In this document: one piece after another, positions 1 through 7,391 of the stretch
Layout: each line of letters starts with the position of its first letter
Position numbering within the stretch: the stretch's first letter is position 1
Origin: an uncultured Lactobacillus sp.
GTDB taxonomy: Bacteria > Bacillota > Bacilli > Lactobacillales > Lactobacillaceae
Direction: 5' to 3'
Assembly (NCBI GenBank): GCA_945281075.1
Contig: CALYQE010000064.1
Location: 1-10,453, forward strand
Length of the DNA: 10,453 nucleotides
Notes under the pieces: generated by a model
What the model was told of the DNA's origin: nothing
What the model saw: the letters and a program-made list of their open reading frames with translations, nothing else
Databases searched by the model: none
Translations under genes and position numbers: made by a program

Positions 1-1289
1 AAAATCATGAACCCGATCGGCTTGTACATCATCATGGCAATCGAAAAGATGTTATCGATTAGGAATGAAGTGACCATTACCTGTAAGGAAGCACTAATTG
101 CTCCGCCTAGTCCACCGGCAATCGCAGTGATGATAATTAAGCGCCGCGATGGCATAATTAAGCCGTATAAAATTGGTTCAGTCACCCCTGCGAAAATTCC
201 AGTGACGGTAATTGAACCTGATAAACCTCTTAACTTGCTGTCCTTGTTCTTTAATAAGCTATATAAAAAGGTTCCAAGTGCAACACCAATTTGAGCCCAA
301 ACCGCACACACGCCTACACCACCAACGACGTCGCCGCCATACATTTTTAAATTTTGCAGCGTAATGGGAACTAATCCCCAGTGCAGGCCCAAGACGGTTA
401 GGAACGAATATGATGCCCCCAAAACTAAGCCCGCGACAGGTCTACTCTTACTGAACAACCACATGATAATCGTTGAAATCCAGTTGCCGACGGTATTTCC
501 AAAAGGTCCAAAGATCAGGACCGTAGCGGGTACCAGAATAATAAGACAAATCGTTGAATTTAAAAAGATCTGGATTTGTTGCGGAATAATTCGTTTTAAC
601 AAGCGGTCTAATAAAACGTAGACCCCAATGATAATAAAAATGGGAAAGACGGTAGTTGAATAATCGATTGGGTCCAGCGGCATGCCAAAAAGATTAAGGT
701 GGTGTTTACCAATCAGTTGGGTAAAATTAGGCTCCAAAAGAGCAGCTCCTAAGGCGCCACCAACAAAAGGATCAGCTTTAAATTCTTTGGCTAGGGTAAT
801 GCCGACAAAAATTGGCAGAAAATAGAAAATGGCGTTACCAGCAGCCGATAGAACTTGATAAGGGATACTTGTCGCTGACAACCAGTGGAAGTTGACCAAA
901 ACGGTGAGTAGTGCTTTAACCATGCCTGCACCAGCCATTACAGACAGCAGTGGCATGAAAGCACCAGAGATGATTTTCGTCAAAGAGGTTTTAGTTTTTT
1001 GCTTCTGGCTAGTAGCTGAATTTGCGGGTAAGTCATGGTGACGGTGCAAGTCCTTTTGGATAGCATCATAGTATTCACCAACGTTAGTCCCAATTACCAC
1101 TTGCTCTTGGCCGCCACTATTAACAACGCTAAGAACGCATGTGAGTTGATTTAAGTGATCTAGATCAACTTTGCTATTGTCTTTCAGATCAAATCGCAAT
1201 CTGGTGACACAATGGACGAGGTTATTAACATTGTCGGCACCGCCAACGTCTTTTAAAATTGCTTTTGCTTCCTTTTCTACCTTACTCAT
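1..1289 (-). CDS. PTS beta-glucoside-family EIIBC sugar permease (partial, C-terminus off the left edge)
   Basis: This membrane enzyme II imports a sugar and phosphorylates it using phosphate relayed from HPr and EIIA. Reading the minus strand from the ATG at 1289 gives 429 open codons to the window edge with no stop. An EIIB domain comes first, with the phosphocysteine motif HCVTRLRF (Cys27) and the later GGQEQVVIG segment. A polar linker around residues 90-105 leads into a hydrophobic EIIC domain with GLHWGLVPI (His303) and GVTEPILYG (Glu371), both typical of the glucose/beta-glucoside superfamily. The start is supported by TAGGAG 5 nt upstream. Known members carry beta-glucosides, sucrose or trehalose; the substrate cannot be told from what is visible, nor whether an EIIA domain follows the EIIC. 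No frameshift is seen. The gene diverges from the metallophosphatase gene, and no antiterminator (RAT) site of the BglG type was recognised in the leader. Confidence 0.93.
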   Translation of the reverse strand, partial: MSKVEKEAKAILKDVGGADNVNNLVHCVTRLRFDLKDNSKVDLDHLNQLTCVLSVVNSGGQEQVVIGTNVGEYYDAIQKDLHRHHDLPANSATSQKQKTKTSLTKIISGAFMPLLSVMAGAGMVKALLTVLVNFHWLSATSIPYQVLSAAGNAIFYFLPIFVGITLAKEFKADPFVGGALGAALLEPNFTQLIGKHHLNLFGMPLDPIDYSTTVFPIFIIIGVYVLLDRLLKRIIPQQIQIFLNSTICLIILVPATVLIFGPFGNTVGNWISTIIMWLFSKSRPVAGLVLGASYSFLTVLGLHWGLVPITLQNLKMYGGDVVGGVGVCAVWAQIGVALGTFLYSLLKNKDSKLRGLSGSITVTGIFAGVTEPILYGLIMPSRRLIIITAIAGGLGGAISASLQVMVTSFLIDNIFSIAMMMYKPIGFMI

Positions 1290-1334
1290 ATATGCTCCTA
1301 ACTGATTACCAAAATAAATTATAAAACCAAAAGT

Positions 1335-1359
1335 TTATTTTAATATTTTTTTAAAATAA
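1335..1359. repeat. 9-bp perfect inverted repeat at the PTS transcription start (candidate operator)
   Basis: TTATTTTAA (1335-1343) and TTAAAATAA (1351-1359) are perfect reverse complements around a 7-nt AT spacer. The repeat begins about 5 bp past the -10 box and spans the expected start of the PTS transcript. That placement would suit a dimeric repressor. The region is very AT-rich, so chance symmetry is possible, and no regulator gene lies in the window. Confidence 0.45.
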
Positions 1360-1364
1360 CGAAC

Positions 1365-1393
1365 ATTATAATTTAGCCTAGTTTAATTGTCAA
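1365..1393 (-). promoter_or_regulatory. Consensus sigma-A promoter for the PTS gene
   Basis: On the minus strand, TTGACA (1393-1388) and TATAAT (1370-1365) are separated by exactly 17 bp. Both hexamers match the consensus fully. Transcription should begin near 1358, leaving a leader of about 70 nt before the ATG at 1289. A promoter this strong usually needs a repressor to be regulated, and the inverted repeat just downstream is a candidate site. Confidence 0.85.
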
Positions 1394-1429
1394 ACTGCTT
1401 TAGGTGCAAAAGTTAAATTAATATTAATA

Positions 1430-1457
1430 TTGCTATTGATAAACTGGCTATTATAAA
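1430..1457 (+). promoter_or_regulatory. Probable promoter of the metallophosphatase/transporter operon
   Basis: TTGCTA (1430-1435) and TATAAA (1452-1457) are 16 bp apart, about 50 bp before the ATG at 1506. The match is moderate. It lies back to back with the PTS promoter, about 37 bp from that promoter's -35 box, so the two could share a regulator. Confidence 0.5.
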
Positions 1458-1505
1458 ATCAAAGTATTAGTTAATTTTGTCGGAGCTAAAAGTAAAGGAA
1501 AAACT

Positions 1506-2699
1506 ATGACTAAGGAAATCAATGTCCTAACTACAACTGATCTTCACGGTTTTATCTCGAATGAAGGTGAGCCGCCTGCATTAGCATTACAAGGGCTAAA
1601 GGGAAAATACCCTAATTCTCTGCTGATGGATAGTGGCGACTTTTTTGTTGGTAATCAATTAACAACTTTTTTCTGTGATCAAATGCCGGTTTCTCCCCTT
1701 GTAGATTATGCCAAAAAAGTCGGCTTTGATGTGATGGTGCCGGGAAATCATGACTTTGATCATGGGATTAAATACCTCAAAGAACAAGTTAGTCACTTAA
1801 ATGCAGATTATGTCTGTTGTAACGTTTTCAATGAGCGTGGTGAATTAATCTTTTCGCCATATGCAATTAAAGAAATCGCCGGTGTCAAGGTGGGCGTGAT
1901 TGGCTTATTAACGAGCAGAATGTCAATGATCAGCGATTTTCCGGTTACTACCGGCGTAATCGTTAAGGACGCTTTACCAGAGTTACAAAAGCAAGTAGCT
2001 GATTTGCGAAACAAAGTAGACCTGGTCTTGGTGGGCTATCATGGCGGACTGGAACGCGACTTGGCCACACAAAATGAAATTAATTACGCTACTGGCGAAG
2101 ACGAAACCTTTAAACTGGTTTCACAAACACCTGGCATTGACGGCTTTAGTTGTGGCCATCAGCACCGTGTAAATCACGGTAAAATCAAACAAGCTTTGGT
2201 TGTTCAAGGCGGTTATCGCGGCAATTATTATGGCCATATGACTTTTGAGTTCAATGAGCAAAATGAGCTGGTAAAAAGTCACGAAGAGGTAATTGCAACA
2301 GCAACTTTACCAGCGATGAAAGGCGACTTTTATCAAGAAGATGACTACCAAAAATGGTTGCAAGAACCATTGGACCTTTCACATTTAGTCAGCTTTTTGC
2401 AAGCCAAATTTGCGCGCAAGCACATGGGCATCTTTATCAGCTTAAAGGGCCAAACTAGAAAACAAGTGATTGATTCTTTCACTATTCCATATGGCGTGAG
2501 AATATATCATTTAATTTTGCCGGAATATCAAAAATTTGTGCAGCAGGATTGGACTTTTAAGGCGGAAGACTATCAAGAAGGCGCACAAGACTTTATCATT
2601 TTGACTAATTCATATGATGTACCCGAATTTCGTTTAACCGAACAATTTGTGGACAACATTTTTGATGAATATTCATACTACTTAAAGCAAGACAAGTAA
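1506..2699 (+). CDS. Cytosolic calcineurin-like metallophosphatase, 5'-nucleotidase/cyclic phosphodiesterase family
   Basis: This 397-residue protein carries the full dinuclear metal site of the 5'-nucleotidase (UshA/CD73/YfkN) type. The motifs are TTDLHGF (Asp12, His14), MDSGDFF (Asp42), PGNHDFDHG (Asn81, His82), GYHGG (His179) and CGHQHR (His218, His220). Family members hydrolyse phosphate esters of nucleotides or cyclic nucleotides. There is no signal peptide or anchor, whereas many relatives are exported, so it probably acts inside the cell. After about residue 290 the sequence only weakly recalls the 5'-nucleotidase C-terminal domain: the IPYGVRIYHL and ILTNSY stretches remain but the glycine-rich substrate loop is not evident. 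The substrate may therefore differ. AAAGGA sits 6 nt before the ATG. The stop overlaps the ribosome binding site of the downstream transporter, so the two are almost certainly co-transcribed. The fold and chemistry are secure; the substrate is unknown. Confidence 0.88.
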   Translation: MTKEINVLTTTDLHGFISNEGEPPALALQGLKGKYPNSLLMDSGDFFVGNQLTTFFCDQMPVSPLVDYAKKVGFDVMVPGNHDFDHGIKYLKEQVSHLNADYVCCNVFNERGELIFSPYAIKEIAGVKVGVIGLLTSRMSMISDFPVTTGVIVKDALPELQKQVADLRNKVDLVLVGYHGGLERDLATQNEINYATGEDETFKLVSQTPGIDGFSCGHQHRVNHGKIKQALVVQGGYRGNYYGHMTFEFNEQNELVKSHEEVIATATLPAMKGDFYQEDDYQKWLQEPLDLSHLVSFLQAKFARKHMGIFISLKGQTRKQVIDSFTIPYGVRIYHLILPEYQKFVQQDWTFKAEDYQEGAQDFIILTNSYDVPEFRLTEQFVDNIFDEYSYYLKQDK

Positions 2700-2709
2700 G
2701 GAGAAGATC

Positions 2710-3882
2710 ATGGGAGTAATTGGAATAGCAGTGGTTTTGGGACTACTTTATTGGGTCAGCTTTGATCGCAAAAAGATCGATTTTAAATCAATTTTATATC
2801 TCTTTCTTACGGAAATAGTTTTTCTGTTTTTAATTTTAAAAACTTCGCTCGGGAATTGGATTATTAACGGCTTATCGGGCAGCTTAAATATTATTAGTGC
2901 TTCAAGCAGTAAAGGGGTTAACTTCGTTTTTGGCGATTTAAAAAATCCGCAAGCTGCTTCCCAGTTCTTTTTAGATGTTTTGTTGCCACTGATTTTTATC
3001 TGTGCCTTAATCGAATTGCTGCAATATTTGCGTATTTTACCGCTCATTATTAAGTACGTTGGCAAGGTCTTAAAGAAGCTGTTTCACATTGATGAAATTA
3101 ATGCCTTTACGATTTTAAGTTATCCGTTTGTCAGCAATGGGGTCTTTGTTCCCTTTAAAGACCAAATGAAGGACATGGTGCCTAATCAGTTGTTCACGTT
3201 ATCGATTTATACTTTATCGAATACAACGGTCACGATGATTGCCTCGTACATGCACATTATTAAATCTGAATTTATTATTGTTGCCTTAGTGCTTAACTTA
3301 TTTACTTCAATTATTGTGGCCAAAATAGTTGCGCCGTATGATATTTCTAAGGTTAACTACGAGATCACCACTAAGAGCACCAACCAAAAGTCCTTAATCA
3401 CGCGGTTAATTGATAGCATGAATTTAGGCTTTAGGTTGGCAATTAATATTTCTGTTTCAATCATTGGTTTTGTTTCCTTAATTACCTTTGTTAATATTAT
3501 TTTCGAATCTGGCTGTGGCAAAACTTTGACGTCTTTAATTGGTTATGTTTGTGCTCCTGTTGCCTTTTTAATGGGAATCGATGTGAACTCCATGGTCAGT
3601 GCCGGCACCGTTTTGGCTACTAAGGCGTTCACCAATATTTTTGTGGCAATTAACCAGATTAACATGAACACAGTACCGCTTAAAACGCAGGCGATCGTGA
3701 GTGTTTTCTTAATCTCTTTTGCAAATTTGCCAAACCTGGGAACAACACTGGGCATTATGCATACAATGGTTGATGAAGAACATGGTGAAGCGATTGCCAG
3801 TTATGCTTTAAGGCTATTTTTAGTGGCAACGGCAGTCAGCATCCTTAATGGTGCGTTAGCCGGTTTATTTTATTCATTTTAG
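2710..3882 (+). CDS. Divergent concentrative nucleoside transporter (CNT/NupC)-like membrane protein
   Basis: This 390-residue, very hydrophobic protein follows the CNT layout from end to end. Residues 11-50 form the N-terminal CNT segment (RKKIDF and LKTSLG); residues 65-110 resemble the next helices (VNFVFGDL); residues 157-186 align without gaps to the MTxxELFxVM region; residues 236-265 match the inner core helix; and LIGYVCAPVAFLMGI (276-290) is typical. CNT proteins import nucleosides with Na+ or H+. Two substrate motifs are altered, however. The GQTEAP loop of hairpin 1 appears as FVSNGVFVP (140-148), and NEFVA appears as NIFVA (309-313), losing the ribose-binding glutamate. Asn339 in FAN is kept. 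AAGGAGA overlaps the upstream stop, 5 nt before the ATG, so it is translated with the metallophosphatase. It may carry a modified nucleoside or another solute. No clear terminator follows it. Confidence 0.82.
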   Translation: MGVIGIAVVLGLLYWVSFDRKKIDFKSILYLFLTEIVFLFLILKTSLGNWIINGLSGSLNIISASSSKGVNFVFGDLKNPQAASQFFLDVLLPLIFICALIELLQYLRILPLIIKYVGKVLKKLFHIDEINAFTILSYPFVSNGVFVPFKDQMKDMVPNQLFTLSIYTLSNTTVTMIASYMHIIKSEFIIVALVLNLFTSIIVAKIVAPYDISKVNYEITTKSTNQKSLITRLIDSMNLGFRLAINISVSIIGFVSLITFVNIIFESGCGKTLTSLIGYVCAPVAFLMGIDVNSMVSAGTVLATKAFTNIFVAINQINMNTVPLKTQAIVSVFLISFANLPNLGTTLGIMHTMVDEEHGEAIASYALRLFLVATAVSILNGALAGLFYSF

Positions 3883-3894
3883 GTAGCTTTCCCC

Positions 3895-3923
3895 TTGTTA
3901 AAATTGAGATTTTTATTTATAAT
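3895..3923 (+). promoter_or_regulatory. Promoter of the riboswitch-ATPase transcript
   Basis: TTGTTA (3895-3900) and a perfect TATAAT (3918-3923) are 17 bp apart. Transcription should start around 3929-3931, right at the 5' edge of the predicted aptamer. Because no terminator separates it from the transporter gene ending at 3882, read-through from upstream could also enter the riboswitch. Confidence 0.75.
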
Positions 3924-3926
3924 GGA

Positions 3927-4043
3927 AACATCATAAGGGAGTAACAGCAATATCTGCGATAAGCCCAACAACCGAAGAAATACTTCTGGACTTATCTTAA
4001 TTAGTGAGACTTGTGTGTGTTAAAGCATATAAGTCTCTTTTTT
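3927..4043 (+). promoter_or_regulatory. yybP-ykoY manganese riboswitch with terminator expression platform
   Basis: The leader holds the conserved GGGAGTAAC block (3937-3945), close to the GGGGAGUAGC of yybP-ykoY aptamers. A small hairpin with GCA/TGC pairing follows (3947-3957). The next arm is GATAAG (3958-3963) paired with CTTATC (3991-3996). It encloses a second CC/GG pairing, the loop sequence ACCGAA, which recalls the family's docking loop, and a GAAG/CTTC tip. The closing helix pairs AACATCATAAG (3927-3937) with CTTGTGTGTGTT (4010-4021), 11 pairs with one bulged U. That 3' strand contains most of the 5' arm of the terminator, so metal-bound aptamer should block termination. Known members bind Mn2+ and switch on efflux proteins, including P-type ATPases such as lactococcal YoaB. 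The full helix needs a start at or before 3927. Confidence 0.87.
4006..4043 (+). terminator. Intrinsic terminator of the riboswitch
   Basis: GAGACTTGTGTG (4006-4017) pairs with CATATAAGTCTC (4026-4037), a 12-bp stem with two G-U pairs and an 8-nt loop. Six T residues follow directly (4038-4043). It ends 7 bp before the AGGAGG of the ATPase gene. Its 5' arm is shared with the aptamer closing helix, so the two folds exclude each other. Confidence 0.88.
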
Positions 4044-4061
4044 ATTTTATAGGAGGTCAAA

Positions 4062-6731
4062 ATGCGCCAGAGTTTTTATAATCAATCCATTAAAGATGTT
4101 GAAAAAGAACTTGCAACATCGTGTGATCAAGGTCTTGATGACCAACGCGTTAAGGAGCTGCAAGAAAAGGACGGTCCCAACAGTTTAGCTGGCAAGAAGA
4201 AAACCAGCATGCTGGAACGTTTTATTGCGCAGTTCAAGGACTTTATGATCATTGTTTTGATTGTAGCGGCACTGCTATCCGGCTTTGTCGCTCAGGAATG
4301 GACAGATGCGGCAATTATTATGGTTGTTGTCCTGTTAAATGCCGTTTTAGGCGTTATTCAGGAAGCAAGATCTGAAGAAGCTATCAATGCCTTGAAAAAA
4401 ATGGCGACGCCTAATGCCCATGTGCGGCGCAATGGCCAAATCGTTGAAATACCGAGCACGCAGCTGGTTCAAGGGGATATTGTCTTGCTTGAGGCCGGCG
4501 ACGTTGTGCCAGCTGACCTGCGCTTAACGGTCACCAAAAGCTTGAAGATTGAGGAATCTGCTTTAACTGGCGAATCCGTTCCAGTTGATAAAGAAAATGC
4601 CACAATTGACGAAGAAAAAGTTGCATTAGCTGATCAGGACAACATGGCCTTTGCCAATACCAATGTAACTTATGGACGTGGTGAAGGAATTGTTACGCAA
4701 ATTGGGATGAATACCGAGGTTGGTAAGATTGCAACCTTACTGAACAATACGGATGAGACGGACACGCCGCTGAAACGAAATCTTAATCAATTAGGTAAAA
4801 CTCTGACGATTATGATTTTAATCATCTGTGCGGTTGTCTTTGTGGTCGGCTTCTTCACTAAGCAAGGAACAGAACCAACCCAAAAACTGGCAATTGACAT
4901 GTTCCTAGTGGCTGTTTCGTTAGCCGTAGCTGCAATTCCCGAGGGACTGCCAGCAATTGTAACGATAATTTTGGCTTTGGGTACGCAAGTAATGGCCAAG
5001 CATAATTCGATTGTGCGTAAACTGCCTGCAGTTGAAACTTTAGGTGCGACTGACATTATCTGTTCCGATAAAACAGGTACTTTGACCCAAAACAAGATGA
5101 CCGTTGAGCAGGTATATTATGATAATCAACCGCACAAGGCTAAACAAGAAATTACCGCTACTAACCATGCGCTTTTAACGATGGTCTTAGCCAATGATTC
5201 TAAATTAGATGATAGTGGCAAATTATTAGGTGATCCGACCGAAACGGCGCTGATTCAATATGCCCTAGATCACGAGATTGACGTGCGGCAGCTAATTGAG
5301 CAATACCAACGTTTGCAAGAAGTACCTTTTGATTCTAGTCGAAAATTGATGAGTACGATTAACCAGGACCAAGAAGGCTACTTTGTGGCTGTTAAAGGTG
5401 CACCAGATCAATTACTTAAACGTGTAACTAGAATTGAAATCGATGGTCGCGTGGAGCCGATTGCGGAAAAACAAAAAGAAGAAATTTTAGCCGCTAACCA
5501 GAAGATGGCCAAGAGAGCCTTGCGTGTTTTGGGTCTTGCATATAAATCTGTTGACAAGCTTTATGATGAGCCCTCAACTGATAACGTTGAACAGGATCTG
5601 ATTTTTGCTGGACTAGTTGGAATGATTGACCCTGAACGTCCGGAAGCGAAAAAGGCCATCGTTGAAGCTCATGAAGCCGGAATTAAAACGGTGATGATCA
5701 CTGGCGACTTCCAGGTCACTGCTCAAGCAATTGCTGAACGCTTGGGTATCTTAAAGCCTGGTGAGGACGAACGTGTTGTTACTGGTGCCCAACTTGATGA
5801 ATTCAGTGACGAATATTTGCAAGAACATGTTCCTGATTTTAATGTTTATGCCCGGGTATCGCCTGAGCACAAGGTGCGGATTGTCAAGGCATGGCAAGCA
5901 AGAGGAAAAATTGTTGCAATGACTGGTGACGGCGTAAATGACGCACCAAGTCTGAAGCAAGCGGACATCGGTATTGGAATGGGCATTACTGGTACTGAAG
6001 TATCAAAGGGTGCCAGTGACATGATTTTAGCTGATGACAACTTCGCCACCATTGTTGAAGCTGTTAAGCAGGGACGAAAAGTCTTTAGCAATATTCAAAA
6101 GGCCATTTTGTACCTGATGAGTTGTAATGTCGGAGAAGTCTTAACCGTCTTCATGATGACAATGCTGGGCTGGGACATTTTAGCACCTGTACAGCTGTTG
6201 TGGATTAACCTTGTAACGGATACGCTTCCTGCGATTGCACTTGGGCTTGAACCAGTCGAAAAAGGTATTATGAAACGTGCTCCTCGAGGCAGAAAGTCAA
6301 ACTTCTTCAGTGGCGGCGTTTCAAGTTCAATTGTTTACCAAGGAATTCTTGAAGGCGTTTTAGTCTTATCCACTTATCAATTAGGCCTTAACTTTGGTCC
6401 GCATTTAAATAATGCCAATTTGCAACACGCAGATGCCTTAACCATGGCCTTTTTGACTCTTGGATTGATTCAACTCTTCCACGCTTTTAACTCCAAGTAT
6501 ATTCATCAATCAATTTTTTCTGCCCATACTTTCAGTAACAAGTGGTTTAACTGGGCAATTCTGATTTCGGCGGTAGTAATGGCTGCAGTTGAATTACCAT
6601 TCATGACTAAGTTCTTTGATGTCACGGAATTAAACGCTCTGCAATGGTCGATTGTATTGGGTGCTGGCGTATGTATGATTATCATTGTTGAATTAGTGAA
6701 GCTGATTCAGCGCAGCACTGGTAAAAAATAG
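4062..6731 (+). CDS. P-type II cation-transporting ATPase, probable Mn2+/Ca2+ efflux pump (YoaB/MgtA-like)
   Basis: This 889-residue pump drives cations out of the cytoplasm through an aspartyl-phosphate cycle. In order it shows the N-terminal cation-ATPase domain, the actuator TGES (169-172), the TM4 motif PEGLP (Glu294), the phosphorylation motif DKTGTLT (Asp336), KGAP in the nucleotide domain (445-448), MITGD, and TGDGVNDAP (621-629). Ion-site residues of the SERCA/PMR1 class follow: NVGEV in TM5 (Asn689, Glu692) and NLVTD in TM6 (Asn716, Asp720). The position matching the TM8 glutamate of SERCA site I looks like Gln804, which suggests one ion per cycle, as in PMR1. AGGAGG lies 5 nt before the ATG. 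The Mn2+-type riboswitch upstream argues for manganese, although Ca2+ is the usual annotation for the family. It is full length and is followed by a strong terminator. Confidence 0.95.
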   Translation: MRQSFYNQSIKDVEKELATSCDQGLDDQRVKELQEKDGPNSLAGKKKTSMLERFIAQFKDFMIIVLIVAALLSGFVAQEWTDAAIIMVVVLLNAVLGVIQEARSEEAINALKKMATPNAHVRRNGQIVEIPSTQLVQGDIVLLEAGDVVPADLRLTVTKSLKIEESALTGESVPVDKENATIDEEKVALADQDNMAFANTNVTYGRGEGIVTQIGMNTEVGKIATLLNNTDETDTPLKRNLNQLGKTLTIMILIICAVVFVVGFFTKQGTEPTQKLAIDMFLVAVSLAVAAIPEGLPAIVTIILALGTQVMAKHNSIVRKLPAVETLGATDIICSDKTGTLTQNKMTVEQVYYDNQPHKAKQEITATNHALLTMVLANDSKLDDSGKLLGDPTETALIQYALDHEIDVRQLIEQYQRLQEVPFDSSRKLMSTINQDQEGYFVAVKGAPDQLLKRVTRIEIDGRVEPIAEKQKEEILAANQKMAKRALRVLGLAYKSVDKLYDEPSTDNVEQDLIFAGLVGMIDPERPEAKKAIVEAHEAGIKTVMITGDFQVTAQAIAERLGILKPGEDERVVTGAQLDEFSDEYLQEHVPDFNVYARVSPEHKVRIVKAWQARGKIVAMTGDGVNDAPSLKQADIGIGMGITGTEVSKGASDMILADDNFATIVEAVKQGRKVFSNIQKAILYLMSCNVGEVLTVFMMTMLGWDILAPVQLLWINLVTDTLPAIALGLEPVEKGIMKRAPRGRKSNFFSGGVSSSIVYQGILEGVLVLSTYQLGLNFGPHLNNANLQHADALTMAFLTLGLIQLFHAFNSKYIHQSIFSAHTFSNKWFNWAILISAVVMAAVELPFMTKFFDVTELNALQWSIVLGAGVCMIIIVELVKLIQRSTGKK

Positions 6732-6740
6732 TTTGCAAGT

Positions 6741-6770
6741 AAAAAGCTGATGTTAACCATCAGCTTTTTT
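6741..6770. terminator. Bidirectional intrinsic terminator between convergent genes
   Basis: GCTGATG (6746-6752) and CATCAGC (6758-6764) form a 7-bp stem with a 5-nt loop. It is flanked by A5 on the left and T6 on the right, so it works on both strands. It ends the ATPase transcript 10 bp past its stop and the minus-strand reductase transcript about 9 bp past its stop. Confidence 0.92.
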
Positions 6771-6778
6771 GTTTATCC

Positions 6779-7228
6779 TTAATTAAAAAGACAATTGCCA
6801 ATTTTTGCTAAATAGTTGGCATCAATTTCGTCAAAACGAGCAAACTTTTTGCTGTCGAGGTCGAGCACTGCGATTAAATAACCTTGGTGCTCGATAGGCA
6901 ACACAATCTCAGAGTTAGTCGCGGAATCACAGGCGATATGTCCCTGAAATTGATGAACGTCGGGTACGACTTGAGTCAGTCGTGTTTGCGCGGCAGTGCC
7001 GCAAACTCCCTTGCCCATTGTAATATGTACGCAGGCAACGGGCCCCTGAAAAGGTCCTAAAATTAGTTCACCGTTTTGGTAGCGATAAAAGCCCGCAAAA
7101 CTTACGTCAGATAAACTGTTGAATAAGAGGGCGCTAAGATTGCTCATCTGGGCAATTAGATCATTTTCGCCCTGGAGCAGACTTGTTGCTTGTTTTAGCA
7201 GCAACCGGTAATTTTCTGTTTTAGTCAT
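6779..7228 (-). CDS. msrC: Free methionine-(R)-sulfoxide reductase (GAF domain, fRMsr)
   Basis: The 149-residue cytosolic protein is a single GAF domain, the usual length for fRMsr. It reduces free L-methionine-(R)-sulfoxide to methionine with thioredoxin, an antioxidant repair step. The three family cysteines are all present: ACVHI (Cys66), GKGVCGTA (Cys76) and GHIACDSATNSEIVLP (Cys100). The acidic residues of the SEIVLP and DLDS segments (Glu107; Asp123, Asp125) match the conserved pocket. AAAGGAG lies 6 nt before the ATG, supporting this start. It stands alone on the minus strand, convergent with the cation ATPase and divergent from the amino acid ABC transporter. I see no convincing promoter in its upstream region. 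Manganese and thiol redox defence both deal with oxidative stress, but the adjacency to the ATPase is tail to tail and does not by itself imply co-regulation. Confidence 0.94.
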   Translation of the reverse strand: MTKTENYRLLLKQATSLLQGENDLIAQMSNLSALLFNSLSDVSFAGFYRYQNGELILGPFQGPVACVHITMGKGVCGTAAQTRLTQVVPDVHQFQGHIACDSATNSEIVLPIEHQGYLIAVLDLDSKKFARFDEIDANYLAKIGNCLFN

Positions 7229-7258
7229 TTTATTCTCCTTTCAAATAGTTTAAGCGAT

Positions 7259-7285
7259 TTGCAATTATTTTTACAGTTGTATAAT
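7259..7285 (+). promoter_or_regulatory. Possible distal promoter toward the ABC operon
   Basis: TTGCAA (7259-7264) and a perfect TATAAT (7280-7285) lie on the plus strand, but the spacing is only 15 bp. If used, it would start a leader of roughly 240 nt that includes the hairpin region at 7354-7396. Confidence 0.3.
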
Positions 7286-7391
7286 ATTTAACGAGTCATT
7301 GTGTAATTTTTTTACAAGTCTAAATGATTGTTAAGATTAGCCAAGATACAAGTGTTTGCTGCGCAAACGGGCCTAAAAAGGCGACTGTTGT

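Noticed and set aside
7..621. Plus-strand open frames of 95 and 85 codons near the left edge
   Set aside because: They lie antisense to the PTS gene, which is open for 429 codons with clear EIIB and EIIC motifs.
3883..3926. A terminator for the CNT-like gene
   Set aside because: No stable stem with a T tract is present; the T-rich run here is part of the next promoter.
5846..6091. Minus-strand frames within the ATPase gene (also 4787-5095 and 5751-5960)
   Set aside because: They are antisense to conserved P-type ATPase motifs and show no ribosome binding sites or family features.
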